NCBI GenBank assembly: GCA_019057635.1
Contig: DXJL01000016.1
Span: 1-48,229 of the forward strand
Origin: Candidatus Heimdallarchaeota archaeon
Lineage (GTDB): Archaea; Asgardarchaeota; Heimdallarchaeia; Hodarchaeales; Hodarchaeaceae
Direction: 5' to 3'
DNA length: 48,229 nt
Shown here: piece by piece, positions 35,701 to 43,577 of the stretch
Numbering within the stretch: position 1 is the stretch's first letter
Layout: every line of letters begins with the position of its first letter
The notes under the pieces: model-generated
Told to the model about the DNA's origin: nothing
Seen by the model: only the letters and a program-made list of their open reading frames with translations
Databases searched by the model: none
Translations under genes and position numbers: made by a program

Positions 35701-37203
35701 GTTGTAATGATGACCTTCAGCATCAATTAACAAATCATCAAGCGAGCCAGCACGACGTGTTAATAATTCTGACGCTGGGACAGGAAACATTTGTCCCAAC
35801 GAAATAAAGAAATCTAATACAATTTCTTTCACGTACCGGTAAGTAATATATCCGTCACAGGCTGCATATCCTACTGCATCAACGGGGCTTTCTTCGATTG
35901 CAAAAAGTGCCTCCCGACCTATAGGAATTATCTTAAGCTTCTTTTCAACACTCGGTTTCAGTCCTAAGTCTTTTTTAGGCAAGTAACTATATTTTTCGTT
36001 GAATAAAAATGCATCAAGATGAATTATTCCTGCTCCCGACACGGAATCAATTCTAGCGGGGGAATAGTTTTCTCTAAGATCAATGGGTCCCGTATTTTGT
36101 CCTGTTGATTCCCGTTTGAATTTGATACGAAAACCAGTTCTTCTCTCAAGAGAAATATTGTAAAGTAAGGAACGAACAGCTAAAAATGGAATGTCAAAAC
36201 GATCACCAAAAAAATCAGCCAGTACGTCCGGTTTGTACTCCTCAATTATCTCATAAAATCGATGAAGAAGCTGTTGTTCATTATTGAAAACTTGTACCTC
36301 TATTGGGACTCGATCAATAAGTAACGAATGAGGAAATTTTGTGCCCGTCTTACACCAATCAACCCAAGGCTTTGAATGATCTTCATCTTTCTGCATCAAC
36401 ACGATATCAATGCCTGAGACTTCTTTCGTGTTTACAACATCGTCATTTATTATCAGATGATTTATATTTCCAGTGAATAACGAAATCATGGAAATTGCAT
36501 CACGATTTGGATTTGGCTCACGAGTTTGATCAAAAACAGTTTCTATATCATAAGCAAGAATTTGAAGATCTGGAGGGGCCATATTATTTAAGATATCGAG
36601 TTTGTGAATTTCTCCTCCACTAATATCAGCTTGATACCACGAGCCCACTCTAATATTATGGTCAATAGCTACTCGATGATTATATAAGACATCAGCTTCT
36701 CTCCATTCAATGATACCTTTTATTTTTTCACACTGGGATCTCAAGCTAGGAACAGACCTAGGATGATCGACAGTCACTTTAAGAAAATCCTTAGTTACAA
36801 GAAAAGTTAGATCAGCAGCATCGTGACATTTTTCCTTTGTAACCATAACAATTTTATCCTCCCCCAGCTCCTGAATCCGAGCTATTATACGATTTACTTG
36901 ATTATTTGTTAAACCGGATGTTATTAGCATATAGAAGTAAGGTGCGTGCCGTAAGAAAGCACTTCGTTTGTTATGTTCTTCATCAAGAAAATATATCTGA
37001 ATACCATTAATCGTTCTTTTTTTACTACCCGATTCGTAACTATCCTCTGAATCAAAGTAAGGTTCATAAGTATCTTCTTTTCTACTAGTAGCTTCATAGT
37101 CCAAAATAAAGATGGGTTGAATTAGCTGTTGATTATATCGAAATGGTTTAAACCATGAACGATAACCAAAACTCACACCGTGATCTTGTCCTGAACTTGC
37201 CAT
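32779..37203 (-). CDS. Family B DNA polymerase resembling the catalytic half of DNA polymerase epsilon
   Basis: 1474 residues, far longer than typical archaeal PolB (~780-900). Proofreading exonuclease: Asp219/Glu221 in YDIET, Asp337 in RFDIPFL, Tyr446/Asp450 in YAACD, all acidic ligands kept. Polymerase motif A is VDVTSMYPS (Asp673), motif B KVPLNSIYG (Lys928), motif C ELDTDGVW (Asp980, Asp982). Eukaryotic Pol epsilon shares the unusual forms ELDTDG(I/V)W and RLQPS/KLQPS after motif A, plus GG(H/L)VEA...SG(V/I)FRSDI before it (here near 520-545). A Cys-rich insert after motif A starts C-x2-C-x8-C (698, 701, 710). The tail has a basic stretch with TQSLDTIF (1339-1346, PIP-box-like) and a Zn site Cx2Cx13Cx2C (1447-1467). 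Presumed replicative or repair polymerase. Confidence 0.95.
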   Translation of the reverse strand: MASSGQDHGVSFGYRSWFKPFRYNQQLIQPIFILDYEATSRKEDTYEPYFDSEDSYESGSKKRTINGIQIYFLDEEHNKRSAFLRHAPYFYMLITSGLTNNQVNRIIARIQELGEDKIVMVTKEKCHDAADLTFLVTKDFLKVTVDHPRSVPSLRSQCEKIKGIIEWREADVLYNHRVAIDHNIRVGSWYQADISGGEIHKLDILNNMAPPDLQILAYDIETVFDQTREPNPNRDAISMISLFTGNINHLIINDDVVNTKEVSGIDIVLMQKDEDHSKPWVDWCKTGTKFPHSLLIDRVPIEVQVFNNEQQLLHRFYEIIEEYKPDVLADFFGDRFDIPFLAVRSLLYNISLERRTGFRIKFKRESTGQNTGPIDLRENYSPARIDSVSGAGIIHLDAFLFNEKYSYLPKKDLGLKPSVEKKLKIIPIGREALFAIEESPVDAVGYAACDGYITYRYVKEIVLDFFISLGQMFPVPASELLTRRAGSLDDLLIDAEGHHYNIVGKRRIDQKHIESFSPNIMIDSFAYTGGLVEARRSGIFRSDIYRKNKTNRKALTEIKSLIQQIIVKNSKDIAKREMKNQFDRRVLEKFGELSISYSDDLEQLFQNFSLALQDRGVPKSLFVEKNNILRSILEDLSSIRVEGIEKVVKNTLKQVDKLLETTGDVQLRGVHVDVTSMYPSQIRQYKLQPSGIVPLTKCQGCEYRENDDSCFFEGDWVIKLTARRPCKHRVKGSSKCDPSICTTKNESSCKEYEPEQATTGRVQEIFSYNGSQTQAYVLRKKSGFVKIPLSKSYLGKNFTSIDPYNEITKWLEHTVEATQLGSHLDRNFFDIFEDQPKIFQLPKNTYLSIDVRTKKISVLISVQSRVCQKAFNFVARIMDEFFNTRVRHKFEAQRLKQVIKQKSANNQSVSPDMLRQQKFHDSTQLGMKVPLNSIYGLLGMRGGVRNASTPCAGITTKLSADLIHWAADQLEDIGRVTELDTDGVWLWVPKQFPLDFPVTLINSAESDEKLEFRVSLIDKILNEKVSKAGFKNDNYWLNDGTTIKKISKSLIQFEQDGPYDFQFVMGKKKYIVYNHLSQDNTWEEEEITGLESKRADFSKLQKHFQEEVIKAYLEQFDPVHPITLEQIYQNAFKASDRIRKEVMDGNIDPSFYVKPKALNKDLKEYKSKLPQVTAAYILKDLGYSIDPGIRIQMVNIKGNHVIPAQVFDFDFKKVKSVFIKHGICTLSFMLNEITSIEDIQQLIDTKQYLKDIYDPGRIFDRMIQYPMKNQQIKTENQHVLDIQEIEIAEKEKILDLKSEEIGKSPAKSSSEEGKTPLPRPVHISTRSQLKKSKKKKIRTQSLDTIFNFPKTAKFQPSQRRKKTVKPTKPVTKLSPGNNLMKTILHNEKEQNSPKSVLVNFSKQKSTLVSTDEIEELEEKELFTNGNKIEVKSSFSQVDVQTDEEIVCSLCGAFISPTEVIEEGCIYCHDQPVTE

Positions 37204-37460
37204 AGAATCTACTCGTAGTTTTAAAGAAGCAACTATTTCACGAAAGGAAAAATGGATCTAAAATCGCATTTTTTGGTTTTTTCTTTATTAGAGTCTTTTG
37301 ATTTCTTAATTTTGGATATCAGTTCTTCTTAAAGATGGATTTGTTACAGATATTATAATTAATTAAAAACCCCTTCATGGAAAACTGTAATTACTTCTAA
37401 GTAGACACAATTTAAAAAAGTACTTACAGGCCTTAGTATTTAAAAAGGCAATGCCTTACC

Positions 37461-37468
37461 TTTATATA
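37461..37468 (+). promoter_or_regulatory. TATA box upstream of the candidate RNA
   Basis: TTTATATA; transcription would start near 37487-37492, about 20 bases before the first hairpin of the element at 37511. Confidence 0.45.
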
Positions 37469-37487
37469 GTCCTTATATGGATATACA

Positions 37488-37590
37488 GATCTGTTAGAAA
37501 AACGAAGTGAGTATCTATCAGAAGATACCTCCTGTCCTTGAATAAAGGGGCCCGTTTTAAGAAGGAGATTGGCCCCAGAATCCAGAATGA
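37488..37590 (+). ncRNA. Candidate structured small RNA with potential pseudoknot
   Basis: Three complementary pairs crowd into 66 bases: GTATCT (37511-37516) with AGATAC (37523-37528); CCTCCT (37528-37533) opposite AGGAG (37563-37567); GGGGCC (37547-37552) with GGCCCC (37571-37576). The last two interleave, giving an H-type pseudoknot order. A TATA box 25 bases upstream of the presumed 5' end and a separate TATA box for the next gene suggest an independent transcript. It is not a tRNA and shows no clear box C/D, H/ACA, SRP or RNase P signature. It could also be a 5' leader element of the small membrane protein gene. Boundaries are approximate. Confidence 0.35.
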
Positions 37591-37642
37591 TTTAAAAATC
37601 CATAGGACAATTAAGTACAATTACAATTATTTAGGAAAGTAC

Positions 37643-37652
37643 ATATATAAAA
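37643..37652 (+). promoter_or_regulatory. TATA box of the small membrane protein gene
   Basis: CATATATAAA-like sequence 70 bases before the ATG at 37721, giving a predicted start near 37675 and a leader of about 45 bases. Confidence 0.45.
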
Positions 37653-37720
37653 CGCCAAAAATGGTATAACTTTGGTGATTAAATAAGACTTGTCCAGAAT
37701 TTAAAAGAGGTCTAGATCCT

Positions 37721-37981
37721 ATGCAACTTTCACGACTATTAGAAAAATTTCGAACCGAAATTCTTGGATTATTAGTAGCTATAGTGCTGATTTCTGCTGG
37801 GTTAATTTTTCCAAATTTCATTCCTGATAATGTTACTGGTCCTCCAGGATTTCAAGATGCAACATGGATAAGAACTATGATTTCATTATTACTTGTTGGT
37901 ATGGGCCTTGTAAGCTTTATTTGGCTTGTAATTATTCATCGATTCATGACTCATAGAAGTAAGAAAGATTATCTGTACTGA
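37721..37981 (+). CDS. Small two-helix membrane protein
   Basis: 86 residues: an amphipathic basic N-terminus (SRLLEKFRTE), a first membrane helix at ~14-32 (ILGLLVAIVLISAGLIFP), a short outer loop with PDNVTGPPGF containing one N-glycosylation sequon, a second helix at ~52-72 (MISLLLVGMGLVSFIWLVII) and a basic cytosolic tail (RFMTHRSKKDYLY). No enzyme motif. Its ATG follows GAGGT by ten bases. Lies just ahead of the small basic protein and the methyltransferase on the same strand, with a 45-base gap; function unknown. Confidence 0.6.
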   Translation: MQLSRLLEKFRTEILGLLVAIVLISAGLIFPNFIPDNVTGPPGFQDATWIRTMISLLLVGMGLVSFIWLVIIHRFMTHRSKKDYLY

Positions 37982-38026
37982 GGATCATGCAAACCCAAAA
38001 TTTTGCAGAAGGATTGTGAATGTAAA

Positions 38027-38431
38027 ATGGGTAAAGGAAAAAAAGCAAAAGAACCCCCCATAAATGTGAATTCAAATGTTTGGAAGAGCCTATTGGAAAT
38101 TGAAGATCTGCGTGTAAGAGAACGAAAGCTCATTCGAAAATTATGGCAAGATCTTCGAGAGGATAGTACACGTAGGATTCATAAAATGGTTTTTGAACAA
38201 GCTCTACAATCAAATTCAGCCTTTCCATCTATGAACGAAAGTGAACTTGAAAAATGGATAATAGAAAATATCTCAGCTGTATTTATCGCTCTTATTGAAC
38301 AAGGAGATATTATCGTTAAAGAAACTGAGCCTAGTAAATGGCGAGAGGCTGGTATAGCAATCTACGATAAAATCAAAAAAACTGTATCAAAAGAGGAAAG
38401 TAACCCGATAGAGGAAAATGATAACAGCTGA
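38027..38431 (+). CDS. Small charged protein upstream of the methyltransferase (134 aa)
   Basis: Starts at ATG 38027 (MGKGKKAKEPP); an in-frame TTG at 38003 would add eight residues including two cysteines. The N-terminus is Lys-rich and the core is helical and highly charged (IEDLRVRERKLIRKLWQDLR, LEKWIIENISAVFIALIEQ), with an acidic end. It has the look of a small DNA-binding or adaptor protein, possibly winged-helix, but I recognise no family. It ends 15 bases before the methyltransferase TTG, so the two are probably co-transcribed. Confidence 0.55.
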   Translation: MGKGKKAKEPPINVNSNVWKSLLEIEDLRVRERKLIRKLWQDLREDSTRRIHKMVFEQALQSNSAFPSMNESELEKWIIENISAVFIALIEQGDIIVKETEPSKWREAGIAIYDKIKKTVSKEESNPIEENDNS

Positions 38432-38446
38432 TTCGGGAGATTTAGA

Positions 38447-41047
38447 TTGTCTTTTCAGCTGAAGCGATATAATCCAAAACAGAGAACGTCGAATTCAGTT
38501 GTAAACAGGATAAAACAATTAATCCAAGAAATTAAACATCTTGATCTTGAAATTTCTGTCTCCTATTTTTCGAACCAATGGTTTAAGGATTTATTAGTTC
38601 TTCATTTTATCACTCTGATGTTCTTTGGTTTAAAAAATATCAATAAAATGCTAAACTACGAATTTAAGAACTGGAAGGAGGTATTTTCTTATTTTGATGA
38701 TCCTTATACCATTATCCTTCAATTAAACAAATATTTTCCTCTTCTACCAGGTCAGGATCAGGTTCATGACTATTACAATAAACCTCTAGTCAACGAACAA
38801 CAGATTTTAAAGACGGTAGATTGGGGGGATTATGCTGAAACGATATTAAAGGACTCTTTTTTTCAAAAAAATCATAGCAATCTAAATGACTCGTCTTTAA
38901 CTGTAATAAATTTCGATCTTTTTGACAGAATTGCAAATTTGTTAAGAGAATACGGGGAAGAAGAAAAAAAAATTGATGGAATAGTCTACACTCCTTATTA
39001 CCTTGCTGAACAAATAACCCAAAGGACAATTGGTCAGTGGTGGAAAATAAATTCACAAATAGGAACTAGAAAAAAGCAAAATCAAAAAATTTATCTTCTT
39101 GATCCTACTGTTGGAACAGGCACCTTTTTAATTGCTGCAGGCAATATTTTGTATGATATTTTCAGGAAAAAAGATCCTTATTCCTCCTCTCTTAATCTAC
39201 GAAAGAGAATAATTGAGCATAATCTTCATGGGTTTGATAAAGATCCTATCGGTATTTTCATCACTAAAATTAAGTTACGATTATGGATATTAGAAGATTG
39301 GATGTCAGAAGTCGAGCCGTATGGGGATCTAGCTGACAATATTTATCTAGGAGATTCCTTATTCGGTTATAATGACCGGGAAAATCACTTACTGTCGAGT
39401 TCTAAATCCAAAGCGAAGCCAAGAAAAGAACACTCTTCTGCTATCGATAGGAAAATAGGAGTCTACAAGCTTCCATCAAAATCATCCTTTTATGAAAAAA
39501 CTCTAATCATTAATGACTATTACAGAAAGTTTTGTAAAGATATAAATGCTTATTATTTCATTATAGAAGGAACAAAACGTGAGTGGAATGAATGTAAGAA
39601 CTATTTAGAGGAGGATATTAGGAAAAAAGTACATTTTTCAGAATCCGATTACTTTAATCCATCAAATGATACTTATATAATCTTTCCCGACGAAATTCAG
39701 CAAAAGAATGAAAATCTGACTGGTGACCTCACGCCTTGGTGTTTTCCTGGAAGTGATCATATAAAGGAACCCGAAATTCCCCCAGAATTCCACATTATTA
39801 TCGGAAATCCTCCTTTTATAGCATTAACTGATTTATCAATGGTTACCCGATTAAAGATTAAGGAAATACATCCTGAAATTTATAACGGAAACAGTGATCT
39901 ATCCTACTTCTTTACCAAAGGAATGATGCAAAATTTGAGTCCCTATGGAGTGTTAGGATTTCTTCTATCTAAATCTATTCTTTCCAGTGTTTATGCTAAG
40001 CAGATTAGGGAATTTATCATACGTAAAGCAACTCTTCTTGAAATCCATGACTTTAACGAATTGCTTATCTTCCCTCAAATTAATATTAAAACTTGCTTCA
40101 TGCTGCTAATAAATAAAAAATGGACGTCTAATGAAGAACTTCATGCTTATAAGTATTCTAAAACAAAATTTGAGGATATAGAAGCAACAAAAATATCCCA
40201 AATTAGACTAAAATCTGAGAAATGGACATTGTATTCTCTTGACACTAAGAAGACCATTGAAAAAATAATTAGAATATCAAATTGTAGGTTAAATGAAATA
40301 TCATCACTCAGCAAAGGTATAGAAACTGGTTGTGATAAAGTTTTTGCTCCCAAAGTTCCTTATTTTTTTTCTATGCATTTACATCTCAAATCCTCTCACT
40401 ATAAACCATGGTTAAAAGGAGGGGAGATAAAACCATTTTTTATAAAGCGAGAAGGAATGGAAGTCTTATATGCTCCAAAATTTCGTCAAGAGCAAATTAG
40501 AAATTCAAAGAATGCATATCAGTATTTGAAAGATAATAAGGATGACCTTCTAAACAGAAGTAGAGTTACTAAATATTACCTCTGGAGAGAGGGAGATGAA
40601 CGGAACACTATGGATTGGCAAGGAGTTAAGATTGTTACCCCCTACAAAGCAAGGAGGAATACTTTTGCGATTGATGACCAAGGTTGTCTTTCCTCAAAGG
40701 ATGTTGTTTGGATTATCCCTAACGAAGATTACAATGATGCAAACACTTTACTATTCCTAGTAGCCTTATTGAATTCAAAAACACTTACGTTTTATGCTCG
40801 GTGTATGTTTAAAGACTTGGGAGGAATGTATGATTATTATCCACTTCAAATTCGAAATCTACCTCTGGTATTACCACCCCGTGATTCTCAGAAGTATATT
40901 GACATAGTAACTGTTACAAGACAAATTCAAAACTCACCGAGTGAAAAAAAACATATTTTAGTTGAAGAAATTGATAGAGTAATCTATCAGTTATACAATC
41001 TGACAAAAAAGGAAATCTCAGAAATTGAATCCTTCCTAAATCAATAA
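38447..41047 (+). CDS. DNA adenine methyltransferase (Eco57I/type IIG-like), no nuclease domain seen
   Basis: 866 residues. N-terminal helical region (1-190) leads into YTPYYLAEQITQRTIGQWW and the AdoMet motif I DPTVGTGTF (Asp219). The catalytic motif IV NPPF is at Asn454, giving the N6-adenine (gamma-class) order. The C-terminal ~400 residues resemble the target-recognition part of Eco57I/TaqI-like enzymes (WLKGGEIKPFF, KIVTPYKARRNTFAID, ALLNSKTLTFYARCMF). No PD-(D/E)xK motif could be found, so this looks like a stand-alone or partner-dependent methyltransferase. Start is TTG with GGGAG seven bases upstream. It ends 13 bases before the end of the opposing second methyltransferase. Confidence 0.85.
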   Translation: MSFQLKRYNPKQRTSNSVVNRIKQLIQEIKHLDLEISVSYFSNQWFKDLLVLHFITLMFFGLKNINKMLNYEFKNWKEVFSYFDDPYTIILQLNKYFPLLPGQDQVHDYYNKPLVNEQQILKTVDWGDYAETILKDSFFQKNHSNLNDSSLTVINFDLFDRIANLLREYGEEEKKIDGIVYTPYYLAEQITQRTIGQWWKINSQIGTRKKQNQKIYLLDPTVGTGTFLIAAGNILYDIFRKKDPYSSSLNLRKRIIEHNLHGFDKDPIGIFITKIKLRLWILEDWMSEVEPYGDLADNIYLGDSLFGYNDRENHLLSSSKSKAKPRKEHSSAIDRKIGVYKLPSKSSFYEKTLIINDYYRKFCKDINAYYFIIEGTKREWNECKNYLEEDIRKKVHFSESDYFNPSNDTYIIFPDEIQQKNENLTGDLTPWCFPGSDHIKEPEIPPEFHIIIGNPPFIALTDLSMVTRLKIKEIHPEIYNGNSDLSYFFTKGMMQNLSPYGVLGFLLSKSILSSVYAKQIREFIIRKATLLEIHDFNELLIFPQINIKTCFMLLINKKWTSNEELHAYKYSKTKFEDIEATKISQIRLKSEKWTLYSLDTKKTIEKIIRISNCRLNEISSLSKGIETGCDKVFAPKVPYFFSMHLHLKSSHYKPWLKGGEIKPFFIKREGMEVLYAPKFRQEQIRNSKNAYQYLKDNKDDLLNRSRVTKYYLWREGDERNTMDWQGVKIVTPYKARRNTFAIDDQGCLSSKDVVWIIPNEDYNDANTLLFLVALLNSKTLTFYARCMFKDLGGMYDYYPLQIRNLPLVLPPRDSQKYIDIVTVTRQIQNSPSEKKHILVEEIDRVIYQLYNLTKKEISEIESFLNQ

Positions 41048-41060
41048 TGAGTTTGAATTT

Positions 41061-43559
41061 TCATGAAATGTAGGAAAAGTCTGTCTTAGCTTTATCAATA
41101 CGAGCTTGGATAATTTCCTGCAATGATTTATGCATTTTTTCTATTTTTTCGTCCGAAAGTGAGTAGATTTCCCTGAGAAATTGGTCTAATTCTTGTTTAG
41201 ATGATGGTTGTTCATTTTTTATATACGAAGATGGTTTGGACAGCAATATTTTTTGGAAAAGCGAGGCCAAGAACGATTTCTTGTCAAGATACTTGAATTG
41301 TGGAATTTTAATATCTTGATATTCATATACTTTTACATCCAGTCCTCCTTCTCCAAGATTTTCGCGTCCTGATAGTTCTATCTGAATTGAGACAAAAACA
41401 GTATTCAGAAATAGAAACAGAAACGTAGTCAGATCTTCTTCATTTATTATTATATCGCTCAGAGGAGTAATGCCATATAACCGAGCATCAAAATAATAAT
41501 TATGAGGATTATAGAAAAATGGATAGCGGTCATTTATTGTCATTATGCAAAGTATTGGACAAAAATGATAATACTCGTCAGGTAGCGAGTACCAAAATTT
41601 ACGATTCGCACAAGTTGTCCTTAAGGCATAGGGGTTTCCTTTTATGGGCCTCCATGTTTCTCCCCATTTAATATATTCTCTAATTCCTGGTTTAAGCTCA
41701 AGAGAACTTTTCTTAGGTATTATAATGACAACATAAATTAAATTTTCGCTTGTAACTTTGAATCCTTCAAGTTCCTTAGGTGATTTTATTAGGTAGTTTG
41801 GGATCCATTTTTCATTATCAGGAGTAGTATATAGGATTGATTCTTTCTGGAATTCATGATTATTCATGTCAGAATGCATCCAATACTCTCTCTCTATGGT
41901 AAATGAATCCTCCTCTAAAAGAAAACCTTGTTCTTGTAATCTATGCAAAATTTTATAGTTTTGCGGTTTTAAAATTAAACTTCCATCTTTTAAATCTATA
42001 CTGGAAACGAAAAACCTATTCATTCTTCCAGGTTTTCCAACATAAAAGAAGTCATTTGCGCCACTAGTAAAACCTCTGCGAACTGAGGCATAATCTCTTA
42101 AAAACTTCATGTTATCTTTTGTATTATCAAGATAATCAAGGAAATACCTTGGGGCTTTTACGAATAGTCCCCATTTTGGTTCTAGAAGTAATTTACTCTC
42201 CATAACAGATGCAAACACACTATCCTTAATCATTGGAAGTGCCTCTTTGATCCCGTAATTAGCAAGGAGCTTGAGATCAGCTTTGGAATTTATTCTGATG
42301 AACTTAACTTCATGAGAGGATGAGCTCAATTCAAGACTTTGCATGTGACTCTTTACTTCAAGTGTCAAAATAACTGTATTAACCTCTACTGAGGGGATTA
42401 ATTTTTCTAAACGAGTCGATACAATTAATTCAATATTGTAATGATCTAATAAGAAAAGTTGAAGCATTAAACCATATCTGACATCCATCCATGAATTAGG
42501 AATAATCAATCCTAAACGATCTTGGGGATTTAAAAACTCAGAAATATAAAGGATGAAATAAATATACAAACTAGATTGACCAGAAACTCGAAAAGATGTG
42601 TATTTCTGTTTAAAATCCGAAATAATGCTTGTAGAAGAAACTCTATTTCTTATAAAATCTTTTTCCCTAATTGGAATTAACTCTTGCCGAGTATATGGCG
42701 GATTCATTAAAATAGCAATAACTCCATGCTTTTCAGACCGTAACTCACTTAAAATAGAGGCACTTTGAAAAAAATCTTGAGTATATACTTGACATTCGAT
42801 TGATAGTGACTGTAATTTGCAAAATACTTTTAATGCGCTCTCACAGATGAGACTGAGTATCGGGTCTTTCTCAATTGCAATTACTTTTATTACTCCAGAA
42901 AGGTCAATCTTGGGTAAGTTTTCTAAAGCACGAAGTAAAAAAACACCAGTACCAGCCGCAGGATCAAGAATTATCTCAGTTTCAGGAACAATCACCTGAT
43001 CAAAAATAAAATCTACAACAGAAATCGGAGTAAAAACTTGGCCTTGGTTTTGTATTTTATTTTGCCCGATACTCCTATCATAATAATAAGGGAACTTCAT
43101 TTGGGAATAGTTTATTGAATTGCTAGTATTTTCTAAAAGGAGTTTCAGACATTCATTTGAAATATAAGGATTAGATACGAACAGTTCAATAAGAGATTGT
43201 AGAGGAAATATTGGTGAGTAAAGCAAAGGGATATCTAAGTTTTTTTCAGTAATTCTATCAAATATCATGTGAATTGAATTGGAGTACGAATGTTCACCCA
43301 GCAATTCGACCCTCTTAAGAGTCTTTAATCCTAAACAGAGGCAATCATATATCAAAACCGCTATAACAGTTGAAATTGAATTAATTTTGTGATCTGTTGC
43401 ATTTACATTTTCTGAAAGAAATATACTCTTGAAAAAAGCTTCTGATTCTGAATTGGTACCACTAGACTCTTTCAATTTCTGAATAATGCTATAAATATAT
43501 GGTGTGATGTGTTTGATAAACTCAGGAAAGGGATCTCTCTCTTTGATCTGTTTTTTCAA
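41061..43559 (-). CDS. Second DNA adenine-type methyltransferase, paired with a DNA glycosylase
   Basis: 832 residues. Motif GQVFTPISVVDFIFDQ precedes the AdoMet motif I DPAAGTGVF (Asp199); motif IV is NPPY at Asn286-Tyr289. The C-terminal half contains target-recognition-like segments (FKVTSENLIYVVIIIPKKSS, YYFDARLYGITPLSD). The N-terminal ~165 residues are helical with no visible nuclease motif. NPPY with this motif order is usual for N6-adenine methylation, though N4-cytosine cannot be excluded. The gene begins 18 bases after the stop of the glycosylase on the same strand, so they are one operon. It is related to but clearly diverged from the methyltransferase at 38447. Confidence 0.85.
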   Translation of the reverse strand: MKKQIKERDPFPEFIKHITPYIYSIIQKLKESSGTNSESEAFFKSIFLSENVNATDHKINSISTVIAVLIYDCLCLGLKTLKRVELLGEHSYSNSIHMIFDRITEKNLDIPLLYSPIFPLQSLIELFVSNPYISNECLKLLLENTSNSINYSQMKFPYYYDRSIGQNKIQNQGQVFTPISVVDFIFDQVIVPETEIILDPAAGTGVFLLRALENLPKIDLSGVIKVIAIEKDPILSLICESALKVFCKLQSLSIECQVYTQDFFQSASILSELRSEKHGVIAILMNPPYTRQELIPIREKDFIRNRVSSTSIISDFKQKYTSFRVSGQSSLYIYFILYISEFLNPQDRLGLIIPNSWMDVRYGLMLQLFLLDHYNIELIVSTRLEKLIPSVEVNTVILTLEVKSHMQSLELSSSSHEVKFIRINSKADLKLLANYGIKEALPMIKDSVFASVMESKLLLEPKWGLFVKAPRYFLDYLDNTKDNMKFLRDYASVRRGFTSGANDFFYVGKPGRMNRFFVSSIDLKDGSLILKPQNYKILHRLQEQGFLLEEDSFTIEREYWMHSDMNNHEFQKESILYTTPDNEKWIPNYLIKSPKELEGFKVTSENLIYVVIIIPKKSSLELKPGIREYIKWGETWRPIKGNPYALRTTCANRKFWYSLPDEYYHFCPILCIMTINDRYPFFYNPHNYYFDARLYGITPLSDIIINEEDLTTFLFLFLNTVFVSIQIELSGRENLGEGGLDVKVYEYQDIKIPQFKYLDKKSFLASLFQKILLSKPSSYIKNEQPSSKQELDQFLREIYSLSDEKIEKMHKSLQEIIQARIDKAKTDFSYIS

Positions 43560-43577
43560 AGTATCACCATTTGTTAT

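Larger units (their letters stand above)
37204..37720. other. Intergenic region with two promoters and a structured element
   Basis: About 520 bases. The left end carries the polymerase promoter (leftward). The right half has two TATA-like boxes pointing right and, between them, a compact set of complementary segments described separately. No protein-coding frame is convincing. Confidence 0.5.

Noticed and set aside
37488..37590. Reading the structured element as a tRNA or C/D box RNA
   Set aside because: No acceptor/T-arm signature and no convincing box C (RUGAUGA) and D (CUGA) pair.
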